Origin: Salvator merianae | Taxonomy: Eukaryota > Chordata > Lepidosauria > Squamata > Teiidae | Length of the DNA stretch: 64,000 nt | Assembly: GCA_003586115.2 (NCBI GenBank) | Contig: QVOM02000034.1 | Span: forward strand, 140,277,846-140,341,845 | Direction: 5' to 3' | In this document: in pieces, positions 41,429-53,349 of the stretch | How positions within the stretch are numbered: the stretch's first letter is position 1 | How the letters are laid out: every line of letters begins with the position of its first letter | Translations under genes and position numbers: made by a program | The notes under the pieces: model-generated | What the model saw: the letters and a program-made list of their open reading frames with translations, nothing else | What the model was told of the DNA's origin: nothing | Databases searched by the model: none

Positions 41429-43555
41429 GTCAGCAGCACTCCTGTGCTCTTCTATCATCAGTTATGTTTTCTCTCTGATATTCATTCAGTCACTGGAGTA
41501 TTGTTTTAGATAAGACACAGATGCTAGTTGGCTTTCATAAATAACAAATTTTGAGGTTTCCATACAGATAATAATATGGTAAAGTTCTTAAAGAATCGCT
41601 GTTTTGCAGTGATAGAGGCACATTCTAGGAGGCAGAAGGTTGGATATGCCAATGCTTTACCTTAAAGATTTGTAACCAGTTGTTTAAAAATAAAACACTG
41701 GTGCACAGTCTACCTAGTGTGCAATTTATATAGGCTTGGCAATCCCCCCACCCCCTTTAAAGAAGAGAGCTTCTTAAAAACGGCTTCTAAGATAAGAAAA
41801 CTTTTTTCCAATTAAAATGTTCTAAAATGTTCCCTCTCAGAAGTCCTTTTTCCTCCCCTATATATTGCATATAATGCCCCCAAATATATCAAAAATATAG
41901 GCTAAATCTCTGCTTGACTGTCTGGATTCAAGGGCTGTCAGGAATGATTCTACACACTATATAGCATAAACCTGCTGTTAGCATTTCATGGGTATAAATT
42001 TTCATTAACATCCTTCATGAACAAAGAATGTGATTATATTTGGATTGTAACTACTTTGTTCATACTACACTCCATTGTATATAAGATAACGATATTAATT
42101 TTTTAAAAAAGGGGGAAAAACCCAAAGACCGTTCTGAACTCAATTACACAATCCCAGTGGTAAATTCAAGTACAGTTTTCCCTTGTATAGCATAGTCCTT
42201 GGTCAGCATTGTTTCTGCCAGTAATTAAAAACTTACCATTAGTGAAGTTGGTGATCACATGGCTTCCCCTGCTTTATTTTCTCCCCTGACCATGATTTGA
42301 AGTTGGCTGGCGAGGCTCTGTATCACTGCATTATTGTCATCAAGAGGGATCGCTCCAACTTTCACATGTTCTCCCTTTTGCACTTAAACAAATGCCTGTG
42401 CTAAGAAGTAACCAGTATTCATACAGAAGAAAATGTGCCTTTGATTACTTTTTTCTTCTCTCTTTCTATAAGCTTTCTTCATTTTCCATATTCTTGGTTA
42501 CTTTTTATTAAATAGGGAAAGAGGACAGTTAGTTAATCTGAAAATATTGTCTTTATCTGTTTGCCATTGGTTCAGGTTTCATTATGTGTATTAATAAATC
42601 TGGGTTCTTGAATCCATTGCATTAAGAGTTCCCTGACGATTTCTCCCAATACTCAAGTAACTGATTAAGAGAGGGAAAAAAATCCGTCCATGCTAAAGGG
42701 TGAGCATGCTGATTGGCGGAGAAGGTGGCACTGGCTTTAGAGCCATGCAGGTTGGTCAGCTAGTCACAAGGGGACAAGCTCACAGCACCATAAGTAAGCC
42801 CCCATGGAAAGCTCAATTTTACAAGAAGAGAGTGGCTGCAGTATAAACAGCAAGTGCCCACATTTAATGTGGGTTTCCCTTGAAAATGAGGACAGGGATA
42901 ATAAAACAGAGACAGAGTATCTTGGTTTTTTTTCAAAATGCAAATCCAAGCTGACTGCGTGGATTTTAGTTAAGTTTTTTTCTTTCTTTGCAAATAAGAT
43001 ATTTTATTTTATTTACCAGTTACAATCTCAATATATAGCCATCCACAGCATCAGTTTACTACAATGACTAAAACCCAGTGTTCTTGTACTTGTTCAGTCT
43101 ATACGAATTTCACATGTCCTTTCCCCAATATATCAAAGATCCTCCCGTATATTAATGAAAAGTCTCCATGTCTCCCAGAAATAGTCTAAAGATGATGTGC
43201 CTTGCATTGCTTTTAACTGTGCTGCAGTGCACTCCATGTTTGCCTGATTCCATAGAAGCTGAATCTATGCCTCCACAGATAAATCGGAACAATTTTTGGA
43301 AATCAACATTTTGCATTGCAAAGTCTTGTTTGTGCCTTGAAAGAACATTAGTAAGCCTAGTTCCATTGTAAAGTTTATATCCTCCTGTGTGATTGTATTT
43401 CCAGTGTGATTGCTTCCCAGTATAGTTAGATTTGTCCACTGTGCCATCAAATATTTTAGTTAGTTGTAATAATCTGCCATCCATGTTCAAGCATGGTTTG
43501 AAGGCCAGGAACAACAGTAAAGGACAGAAGGGCCTAGTATATTAGGATCCATGGG
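41429..43555. other. Unassigned intronic DNA
   Basis: A 120-codon minus-strand frame (43152-43514) and an A-rich minus-strand end near 42975-43020 (GGTAAATAAAATAAAATATC) hint at an unclassified retroposon 3' end, but no domain is recognisable. Confidence 0.3.
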
Positions 43556-44131
43556 TGTCATATACGGTGGTCTCAACGACCCTTAATAATAGATTTCGTG
43601 AACAAATTTGGTGAAGCAGCATAAAATTTATTTTGTACGGTCTTGCAAGATCGGGTGTCCTAACTAGGTAGGCACACCCAGGTAACTCAAGCATACAGCT
43701 TTTATCTCCTAAGCCTGGCTGCAAGTCCCTCCCCTTTTCCCCTACAGGCAGGGTACTCAGGGTGAACATCATCCTATCCGAAGCGCCTAAGCATAACATC
43801 TGATTCCCCCACCCCTGCTCACGTCTCCCACTCCTCACATTAACCTCCTGTCCTTTACTTATTCCCCCCCCCTTTATTTTGCTTAAACATGCTAAAACTA
43901 TATGTGTGGTTACCACCATCTACTTCCTGTTTTCCTGTCTCCTCGCCGCATTTTTAGTTCAACTGCAGACAACATTTTGTAACATAGGCAAGAGTACTTT
44001 TATCTCCATCCTGTAACACAAAACGATTCTGCTGAATCTTCCCTCGTTTATTCTTAGGCTGAACTTTTTACCCCTCTGTCTTCTCGAATATATTATAACA
44101 GCATTTCTATAAAATATTTGTGTACAAGACA
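43556..44131 (-). mobile_element. Possible solo LTR, minus strand (tentative)
   Basis: On the minus strand the block starts TGTCTTGTACAC and ends CGTATATGACA, giving TG...CA ends, with AATAAA in CAAAATAAATTTTATGC about 80 bp before the 3' end, as in the R/U5 part of an LTR. No matching flanking duplication is evident, and no internal retroviral genes adjoin it. Confidence 0.4.
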
Positions 44132-45689
44132 GGAAATCCCCGCTGCCCATCCCCTGGCATCAGCAAGCTTCTAAGTTCTGCCACTGCTTGCAACAGCTGA
44201 TGGTTTTTGCAACTTAACTGAAGCATTACAAATATTTCTCTGAAGCTTTGTCAAATTAATAGGTTTTAAGCACAACCCTCAATCTCAAAAGCCCCCAACC
44301 TGGACTTTTTCTTGTGAAAGCAACAATTTTATTCCTCACAATGGGGTTATGAAGAGTTGGCCAGGACTTAACAGCTGAACAACAAATTGCTCATCTGATT
44401 TCTTGGCAGTAGATGACTTTTCTTCAACTAAAATGCAGCAGGGGTTGTCCCATATAAACAGAAGAGAAATATTGCTTTATTATATCTTTTTCCCTATTTC
44501 AGTTTGGCTTGAATATGCTATTATGGGAGGCTTTTTTTAAACTGAACTGCCACACAAAGAGAATGTAGTGGGGAGTGTCAAGGCATTGATGGCTGCCCTT
44601 TCAAGGACTATTTTAGTAACGCCAGACATAATAATTTATGGAAATATTCTTCATATTCTCAACATTCCTGCATTTTACAAGCAGTTAGTGTAAGAGGGAA
44701 CATTTCAAGTTGGCTAACACCTTTCTTCATTGGATAAACCTAGAAGTTGTAGTTTTTATTTGAAATTCACTCATTCCTTGTAATCTTAAGCAATAGCTGC
44801 TTTTCCTGATAATCTCCAGGATTATTTCTGTAAAGAATGTTAGTGTTGTGTGAGAAGTACTGAGATAATTAAAACTGAAGTGTTTTATCTCTTGGATATG
44901 GATGGAAAACAAAAATACTTTTTAATTATCTCATTGAACAAGTATGCATGCGTAAGCTCACAAAGAGCCATAGAAGATGGTTCTGAGAGGAGTTTGTGTG
45001 TTTATCTGGTTAGTGTTTCCATGGTATTCTTTGTATTTCACCATGGTGCTTTTGCTGTGCCAGGCAAAGATGAATTGCTACCAGAATCTGAACTGTATAA
45101 GATAGATCACTCATAAAAAGTGCTTTGCAGAATAGCTGTAGCTGGACTTGTATGTTGTCTAGATTAGGACTTTGTTTTTGCAATTTGGTTATTGTCAGTC
45201 ACCATCTAACAGGTCACAGCACCCTGCATTTTTAAGCAAAGTTCTTTGTTATAGCTACATGGTCAGTGATAGTAGTGGTGATAGTAAACCATACAGAATG
45301 AAGAAGCACTAGGGCTATATATCTCTTTTCACCTTGGCAAACTTTGATGCCCTTGTTTCAAATTCACCCCTTTGATCTCTGCAAAGCTACATTCACACGT
45401 CCCTCTCTCAACTTAGCATGTCTTAGGGAGGCATCTGTGTGTCATAAACCCATCACGGTCATGTCTGTACTATCTTTGAGATGAGACTGTGCAGGGCAGG
45501 TCTGAGTGAGCATCCTATTCTTTTCCCTCTCACAGGCCCTCCCTCCCTGGCATCACAGTCCTAAGGTATATTAGGATAAATGAGCCCAAGAGACATCATT
45601 AGAATACCTGAGTGTTCTGAGGCAGAGTACCACTTCCAGTGAATAGACTGCTAATGCTTACCCCATGCCATGAAGAGTTTAAGAGTTGA
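44132..45689. other. Unassigned intronic DNA
   Basis: Nothing recognised. Confidence 0.3.
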
Positions 45690-46400
45690 GAAATCTCAAA
45701 ATGTTCACGTTCATCAAATGTAATAGAAGGGATGGCATTTAAGCATATCAAGACAGGTTTTGCTTTAATAATGGGCATTTATGAAATAAGTAGTGCATTT
45801 TCATTTATTTGGCAACTTAAGCCAAAAGGCTACAGGCTTGATTTGTTTCAGCACCTTGAAAGGGCCTATATAATTGTAATCCAGTGTTTTCGAAGTGTGT
45901 GGAGGCTTCAGATGTTTTGTGGAAAGACATAAAAGGCCACCCTCTGTAATGTCTAGGCATTCTATGAGGTTTTCCTATGCCTGCAGAGCGCTGTTTCCCT
46001 GGATGCCCAGTTATTGACCAAAATGCCACTCATAGCAAAGAACAGCAAAGGCAGGAGAATGGAGAGCTCTGTACCATAAACAGGATGAAAAGGAGACATG
46101 TCAGTGGAAAAACGTACTGAAATCATATGAACATTCAGCCAAAGGGAGTAATGGCACACAATCATCCTATTGAAAGTTAGAGAAACAGGACTAATACTAT
46201 TGCAGAATTTAGGTCTTTTGGTAGTGCCATCCATCTCAATTTTAATAATGGAATGGAAGAAAGCCAGATCAATGCCTAGCATATTGGTAAACGATTTCCA
46301 GAATTTAGCTGTCATTTAGGAGCCCTGACTGAAGATGATCTGCTAAAACCAAAATATGGGTTCAGTAAATAAAGACCCCCCATGCCACCAAGAAATGTGC
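45690..46400 (-). mobile_element. Ty3/gypsy retrotransposon integrase remnant, minus strand
   Basis: Minus-strand translation shows TAKFWKSFTNMLGIDLAFF, then DGTTKR, FSTDMSPFHPVYG, and in another frame YIGPFKVLKQIKPVAF, the order of a Ty3/gypsy integrase core followed by its C-terminal GPF module. Frames are broken, so it is dead. Confidence 0.75.
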
Positions 46401-47075
46401 TCAATAAATAACTTGGCCAGCTGTTATGGAATGGACTGAGCTCTAATGGTTTGGGGAATTCCTCTTCCAATTCACCCTAAGGAACATAGCATGATTGGGG
46501 TAGGTTTAACGATACGCAATTGGCTGGTGTGTGTTCGTAGGGATAGGCCAAGAAGAGAGAGACAAAATGCAAAATGTTGAAAGGTACAAAATTTGACAAT
46601 CTTTATTCTTAAACTCAGAGAAGGCAAGGCAAAAAGGCGAAACAGGCAGCAAAACTCAGCAAAGGCAATATGTAGTGAATACCGCTAAAATGGCAATAGA
46701 ACTCAGTTAAGTTGTCAATCACAGCCTGACAACAATGCTTTTAGCAAATAATAATTAGCTAACAAGAGGTGTAGGTGCAGTGTCAAGGCTGAAAGCCTGA
46801 CTTTCATTTTTCTAAATCAAAAAATAGTGCAACCACACTGGGTTTAGACAGATGAAAACAAGATTTTTCTTTTGACTGTCCCCTACCATCTGATTGCAGA
46901 GCTATTCCTTTGGCCCTTAATCCTTGATCTGTGCGCAACTTTTTTTTTTTTAAAAAAAGCAGCATCTCCTTGTCTCATCCCTTAAAATAGCTCATTCTTC
47001 ATTGTTGTTTGGTTAGTACCGTTGAAACAGGGACTAACTGCATTGAAACTAACAACTGCAGATCATTTGTGTTTA
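46401..47075. other. Unassigned, possibly LTR-derived
   Basis: An AATAAAG sits on the minus strand at about 46600 (TTTGACAATCTTTATTC on plus). No clear LTR ends. A T run then A run lies at 46941-46959. Confidence 0.3.
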
Positions 47076-47443
47076 TGTGTTTAGGACTGACAAGGGGAAG
47101 TATTTTTTCACCCAGAAAAAAATTTTGGTCTGTGGAATTTATTACCGGATGAGGTGGTGACAGCCATCAGCCTGGACAGCTTTAAGAAGGGATTGGACAG
47201 ATTCGTGGAGGTCAGGTGTATCAATGGCTACTAGAATGGATGCCTAGGTACTGCCTCCAGGTTGGAAAGACAGGCAGGATGTCTGTAAAACCAATTGTGG
47301 GGAGTCAAGAGCAGGTGAAGGTTTTGCCTTTATGTTCTGCTTGAGAATGCCCAGAAGCAATTGGTGGGCCACTGTGTTAAACAGAATGCTGGACTAGATG
47401 GGCTGTGGCCTGATCCAGCAAGGCTCCTCTTATGTTCTTATGT
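47076..47443 (+). mobile_element. CR1-clade LINE copy F, 3' end only
   Basis: Starts inside the C-terminal coding end (GGACTGACAAGGGGAAGTAT matches copy A at 1950) and runs through the complete tail to CTCTTATGTTCTTATG. It is heavily 5'-truncated. Confidence 0.9.
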
Positions 47444-47486
47444 CACTGTAATTATCAGGCAGTGTGGTCAATCCAGTGAAAGTCAC
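47444..47486. other. Spacer between inverted CR1 tails
   Basis: 43 bp separating copies F and G. Confidence 0.6.
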
Positions 47487-47665
47487 TGTACATAAGAACA
47501 TGAGGAGCAGAATCAGGCCATAGCACATCTAGTCCACCATCCTGTCTCACATAGTGGCTCACCAATTGCTTCTGAGCATTCTCAAACAGCAGATGAAAGC
47601 AAAGCCTTCACCTGCTCTCAACTCCCTGCAAAAGGTCTTTAGAGGCACCTTGCCTATAATTTTCA
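47487..47665 (-). mobile_element. CR1-clade LINE copy G, 3' tail, minus strand
   Basis: Reverse CR1 tail: CATAAGAACATGAGGAGCAG, CATCTAGTCCACCATCCTGT, TTGCTTCTGAGCATTCTCAA. Tail-to-tail with copy F. Confidence 0.88.
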
Positions 47666-49049
47666 CAAGATTTGGTCAGTGAAGCTCTTGCCCTCAGTTC
47701 CCCTAACCACTGGATTTCCATTGACTTCAATTGTTCAATCTACACAATTTATGTTTAAGCACTGTTTTCTGAGAATGGTGCTTCTACCTACTGGAATCAG
47801 TAGGTAATCAACCACATGGTAATTCCCTGATTTGACAGCTGCATTGATAGAGGAAGAAGAACTATGGAAAATTCTGCCAAACCATGACAAAGAACAGTAG
47901 TAAACTAAGAATTTGGGTGTGCTGTGGCTACATTCAGAGACTAGAGCACTGTGAAAGATTGGTATGTTGTGTGATGAGAGGAATTTCTACATAGTACAGC
48001 AAAAAAAGAGTTGTGAAATCTTAGTGTTAAATCTCTTCATTTGAGAGGATACTTCTTGTTCCTAGAATATTGTGTCTGCAGCCACCCATCCCTTTCTTTT
48101 ATTGAATTGCAGTGAAAGCTATTTCCTAAAGGCAGCAGTAGTTATTCTGGGCTATTCTTATTCATTTGCCTCATAGTTGAGGATAATTATCTGCAGAAAG
48201 CTGGACTAGAAACAAAGAGTGTTGACTCAGAGGAAATGGAGGCCAGCATTCTAGACAACGCCTTGACAGCCTTTTAGAATCTTCTAGAGTTACAGGAGCA
48301 GTGAAGTTGTTCCAGGCATCGGGCAGTTGAATCAAACCAACTAAAAGTATATGAACAATTAAAGCAGGAATCTGTTGGCACCTGTCCTGTTTTCATCAAT
48401 CATGACTCACTTTTTCATCTGAAGAAAGGATAGTCATCTTGCTTGATAAGCTGTAAATTAAATGATTACTTGTTTCATTTTTTGATTGAGGAGGCAAAAC
48501 ACATTCTGTGGAGAGCAACTCAGAACTTTTATCAAATAATCAACAAGATCTGAAGCAAGTTGCAACTGGTAAAGAAGAATCATTTAACTAGAGCTTGCCT
48601 CTGATCTAGGCTGAACTTAATTTATTGTCATATTACACATTTCGCATATCTTAAGAAGGTACGCTTCACTGCAAAGTCTAGGAGCCTTAGAAAGATCCTA
48701 GGGGACCCTAAAGGCAGTTCTTCTGTAGAAAGGCAGAAGATAGATATACTTAGTAGTTTTTTAGCTGAATAACAAGTTCAGAACCTTTATGTATTAGAAT
48801 TTATTTAAAAATTAAACTAGGCTGTTGATGGGTATTGCCACACTGAGACTGGGATCCACACATGGAGTGTAGTGTTTTTAGGATACCTTTCCTTTCCTGT
48901 GCAGTAAGAATAGTGCTGCATAAGTAGCATTGTTCTTAAAGTGGTGAGCTGCTATTGCACACCACCGCTGCCTCTGGCTAGGATCATGATGGTGGAGGAG
49001 AGGGCTGCCTCTCCACTGCTGCCGAAATAGGGTGTAATCTTGATGAAAG
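47666..49049. other. Unassigned intronic DNA
   Basis: Nothing recognised. Confidence 0.3.
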
Positions 49050-49092
49050 GGGGGAGGGAAGGAAGGAAGGAAGGAAAGAGGGAAAGAGAGGC
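49050..49092 (+). repeat. (GGAA)n purine microsatellite
   Basis: GGGAGGGAAGGAAGGAAGGA and related purine runs. Confidence 0.85.
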
Positions 49093-49105
49093 TGCTACTC
49101 AGTCT

Positions 49106-49187
49106 CTGTCATGGTCTGCACTAGCATGCAGATAGCAGGTCACTATTCCATGATGTAGTCCAGAATAAGGCCCAGTGCAGAAAGGGC
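49106..49187. mobile_element. Half copy of the palindromic MITE
   Basis: GGTCTGCACTAGCATGCAG through CCCAGTGCAGAAAGGGC matches the right half of 30113-30306 and 51247-51426. The left half is missing. Confidence 0.7.
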
Positions 49188-50506
49188 ATAAGATTGGCAT
49201 CCCAGTTGGAGTCATTCTAGCATTTGTTTGCACTTTGATTTTAATTTTTATTAAATTCATACTATGAAGCATATTGCTGGCAGGTTTGAGAGTAGTGAAT
49301 AGTTTTAATGAGCAATCTGGGAATTTGCTTTCACACTGAAATGTGTTTTCAAATGACTTCCACTTGAAAATTAGTAATAGTTGCTATATTGAGGAAAACT
49401 GTTTCCATATCTAGACCAGCAAAGGCTTGTAGAGTTCATGCATCTGCCCTAGACTTGTTTTTGTTCCCATCTTTCATTCCAGTTCACTGGGAATAACACT
49501 TTTTCTTCATCGCTTGGTATGTCTTACCTTTTTCTTGTTCTGTTCTCTGGTCACATTGTGCCTAAAACTTTCTAGCAAAGTTAAGTTGTGGCTAGAATGC
49601 AGTATCTCAGAATGGTGAAAATAAACACCACTACAAGCTTCTACTACTCTTCTTGTAGCTACGATTTTTTCCTTTCCTTTCCTTTTCTTTCCTCTCCTTG
49701 CCTGTTCAGGATCTTTTGGTTTCCAGCCTCCCTTCAGGTCTTCTATAAAAACTTGGACTATACAGTATGCATTCTCAGTAATTTCCTTAGTTTCATCATT
49801 TGCTGATTTGTTTGTTTTCTAGCTGATTTCAATATTACCCAAGTAGATTAACAAAATACATGGTAAGAGGTATCTTCTGACAGAATAGAATAGATAGCTC
49901 TATACTCTGCCTCTTCCTGTGTATCAGTCCATTCTGGTGGATGTGCATTTAATCAGCTGCATATTGTAGGCTCAGTAGAGGGTGTGTCCTACCTCCACCC
50001 CAATGTTACAAGAGCACACGTTTACATTTTTTCCTTATACTCCTGCAAAAGATTAACCTATCTTTGTTAATGAAGCAGCAGTTATTTTTTTGTGTTATTT
50101 TTCTAGCTTTCTCGCCAAGCTACCGAGGTTTAAAAACTGCAGTTTAAACATTGCACTTCATAGTTTCAGAACCATGGGCACTCGGTACAGTAGAGCTTTG
50201 CTCTGTTAGTAGCTTAGTTTCCTTTCTGGAAAGTACACGGTGCTTTTTTCCTGGCTGTTGGCAGGATATTACTGAGACATGGGAGTGGGACATGATCTCA
50301 TTGTTGTTTCCTACACTGGCTGGCTGATGCAGCAAGTCTTCTTTGTCTTCTAGCTTGGATTTTGACGCTCAGAAGGAGCTGCCATTTCTGCCTTAATTGT
50401 CTCTGTTTTATTCCTAGAGAATTGCTAATATGTGAAACAAGATGTCAACAAATTGTGAAAAAACTAAAAAATGTACTGAAGCTTGTGCTTCAGTAAATGT
50501 GTTAGA
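49188..50506. other. Unassigned intronic DNA
   Basis: Nothing recognised. Confidence 0.3.
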
Positions 50507-50974
50507 GGGCCTTTTCACACTTACCCTGAAGCTCGTCCAGAAAGGGTCCCAGAGGCCTTCCTTCTGCATGATGGACCCAACTTAAGGGAGACTGTGCATG
50601 CTGCTAGCATGCTCCACCCACAATGGGTGGAGCACAGCCTGGCCTAGGCAGCCCAAAATGGTCACTTAGTTCTGGACAGCGGCAAACCTTTTTAAAAAGC
50701 TCTACCACCATCCTGATCACAACTAAGCTACCCCAGGATGCTTGCACCCCTGCTAAACCAGCCCACGGAGGATTGTGGCCTTACATGTGCCAGTTTAGTT
50801 GGCTGTCGAAATAGGTCCCCTAGGGACTCCAAGGCTAGAAACTTTAGTTCCTAGCCAATGGAGAACATGGAGGCTGGTTTGTTCCAGGACAGTAGGAGGG
50901 GTCCACCTGTGGGAACTGCTCCAGCCTTGCCCAGTCCTGCGGAACTGGACCAGTAAGGTATGTGCAGAAATGCT
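50507..50974. mobile_element. Possible MITE with decayed ends
   Basis: The left end GGGCCTTTTCACACTTACC and the right end GGTATGTGCAGAAATGCTC are inverted with about 13 of 19 matches. The interior is GC-richer than the flanks. The left end resembles that of the 601-bp element at 4897. Confidence 0.4.
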
Positions 50975-51246
50975 CAAAGATGCTGAAGAATTTTTCTTTG
51001 CTTTCTGCCAACAGACTGCTAAAATAATTATTCTGTAGAAGTTGTAAAAAGGCTAATACAGTGCACTGTAAATTTCTGAATTGAGCTATAGCAGATGCAG
51101 TAACCATCTTAATGGAGCTTTTAGAATAAAGAATAGAATGTAGAGCAACAACTAGTAGTATGTACATGATGTTGCTATGGTTTATGGATATGCTTGTCTT
51201 TTGTGTATATCCACATGTTCATGTGGCTGCGTGAAGCAAGGACCAT
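50975..51246. other. Short unassigned spacer
   Basis: Nothing recognised. Confidence 0.3.
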
Positions 51247-51426
51247 GGGCCTTTCTGCACTTGGCCTTAATCCAGATTATATCTCAGAATAGAGACCTGC
51301 CATCTGCATGCTAGTGCAGACTATGGTAGGCCCTGGGCAAGACCTTTTATAGTTTGCACTAGCATGTGGATGGCAGATCCCTATTCTGGGATATAATCTA
51401 CAATAAGGCCAAGTGCAGAAAGGGCC
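51247..51426. mobile_element. Palindromic MITE, copy 2 (180 bp)
   Basis: The ends GGGCCTTTCTGCACTTGGCC and GGCCAAGTGCAGAAAGGGCC are inverted. Flanked by CAT at 51244-51246 and 51427-51429. Same family as 30113-30306. Confidence 0.85.
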
Positions 51427-51429
51427 CAT

Positions 51430-51794
51430 ATATCTGCATTTGCTGTAGCAGTAGTATAGTTCTAGGGAGGATAGGTATCCCTGGATGTGTTGTGATATGT
51501 TACAGAGCTCTAATGGTGGTATGGGAAGCTGTGTGATAATGACAACAGTGGCAACTGCCCAAAAAATTCAAAGTGAAGCTCCTGTTCTCCCAAGTTTCTG
51601 AGCTATGCATGTTGGCAGGTTAATTTCCCCTGTGAGTTTGCAGGCAGTGGCAGTAAACTACATTGCTGTTGATAAGAGACACGCAAGTGGACTTGATCCT
51701 ACATTTAAAACCAGAAGTTTTCTTTCTCTTTTAGTGCTCCTAGATGAGAAAGCAAAGCCTTTGATATTCAGAAATGATTTGCTACTGCTGATCC
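51430..51794. other. Unassigned intronic DNA
   Basis: Nothing recognised. Confidence 0.3.
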
Positions 51795-53080
51795 GTGTAA
51801 TTAAGAATGGAATAGAAAATAAGTTGGTCTGAAACCCAGCCAGAAATTAACAAATAATAAATCTTCTATGAAATATGAAATATTCTTTTATTCCGATATC
51901 ATAACTTGGGAAACTAAAATTTTCTAAGGCTCTTTCTTCCAGCACTAACACAAAGTTATACCTTACATTTTCCTGCCTAATACCATATCCTAAGAGCTGT
52001 GCGAGAACCCTTATCTCAATACCAAACAGAGGTAGAGGCAGATGGTATGACCTGGAGACATTACAGAAGCCTCTTCTCTTTCTCACTTTGTCTCCTGCCC
52101 CTCCCATCACTCCAGAGCACAAGCAGTTCACAGGTAAGACCACAAGGACCAAATATGCTGGCAAGAAGTAACATTGCATATAAGCGAATATCAGGATACA
52201 GTTACATTCATATATATACAGTTTCTTAAATAGATAAACAATAAAGCACATGCATGAATAAGACATAAGCAGTGAGTAATGGGAGCAAGAATATCATAAA
52301 CAATATGCATAAATATCATGAGTAACATTTGAATAATGAGGAGCTGAATAACATACCAATAACATATGTGATCAAATACTGAGAAAGCTTCATGGCAGCT
52401 GGCAGGGCTAACAGTCAGCAACCATTGTTGTACCTCTTTATAAATCTATAGTGAGGCCACATTTGGAAAATTGTTTTCAGTTCTGGCTACTACACCTCAG
52501 GAAGGGTATTATGGAACAGGAAAAAGTGTAGAAAAGGGCAGCCATAATGATCAGGGCTGGATACCTGTCTTATGAAATCAAGCTGCACTTGATTCTAGGG
52601 CACTTCAAGTCTTGAAAGACAGCATTTTGGAGGTGACTTGACTGAAGTATATAAAATCATTCATTGTGTGGAAAACATTAAAACCAGGGTCACTCTGTGA
52701 AGATGATGGACAGGTGAATTAGGACAAACAAGGGGAAGTATTTTTTCTCCCAGCCAGTCATCAGTATAGGGAATTTACTACCAGAAGAGGTGGTGACAGC
52801 CACTAGCCTGAATAACTTTGAGCAACTGTTAGGCAAATCCATCAAGGTCAGGTGTATCAACAACTATTAGAATGGATGACTAGATACCACCTCCAGGTTG
52901 GAAAGAAAGGCAGAATACCTCTAAAAGGCCTTTTGTATGGTGCTAAGAACAGGTGAGGGTTTTGTGCTTGTCTTCTGCTTGAGAATTCTTAGAAGTAATT
53001 GGTGGACCACTATGTGAGACAAGATGCTGGACTAGTTGAGTGGTGGACTGATCCAGCAAGGGTCCTCTTATGCTCTTACT
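51795..53080 (+). mobile_element. CR1-clade LINE copy I, decayed, split by an LTR-like insert
   Basis: IKNGIENKLV-like coding at 51795-51829 matches the GVIRKGIENK block of copy A. After the insert it resumes at about 52414 with TTGTACCTCTTTATAAATCT and GTGAGGCCACATTTGG, then runs to the 3' tail (CTGATCCAGCAAGGGTCCTC, TTATGCTCTTACTG). Many substitutions, so an old copy. Confidence 0.82.
51830..52413 (-). mobile_element. LTR-like insertion (584 bp) inside CR1 copy I
   Basis: On the minus strand it starts TGTTAGCCCTGCC and ends GGGTTTCA, giving TG...CA ends. AATAAA occurs in GGAATAAAAGAATATT about 65 bp before the 3' end. It separates two parts of one CR1, so it is a genuine insertion. GTC repeats at both junctions (51827-51829 and 52414-52416), a weak candidate for a target duplication. 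No internal retroviral sequence, so it would be a solo LTR. Confidence 0.6.
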
Positions 53081-53349
53081 GTCAAGATCATCTTTCCCAG
53101 GTTCAGGTTCAAGAACAGGGAGACTTGCTTAACAGCAGCATGTCAGTATTTGTAATAGATGATTTGTTGATACAAGATCATGCAGGATGTAGCCCCAGCT
53201 AACACATATATCTTTCAACTCTTTCCCACCAGGTTATCCTGGGTGGACTAACTTCAAATGTCCAAGTTAACTCCCCATCTTCTCTCAGGCCTTGAGATAA
53301 CACCAATTCTTCATTTATCTTTTAATAGTTACACTCTTATCTTTCCATC
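53081..53349. other. Short unassigned spacer
   Basis: Nothing recognised. Confidence 0.3.
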
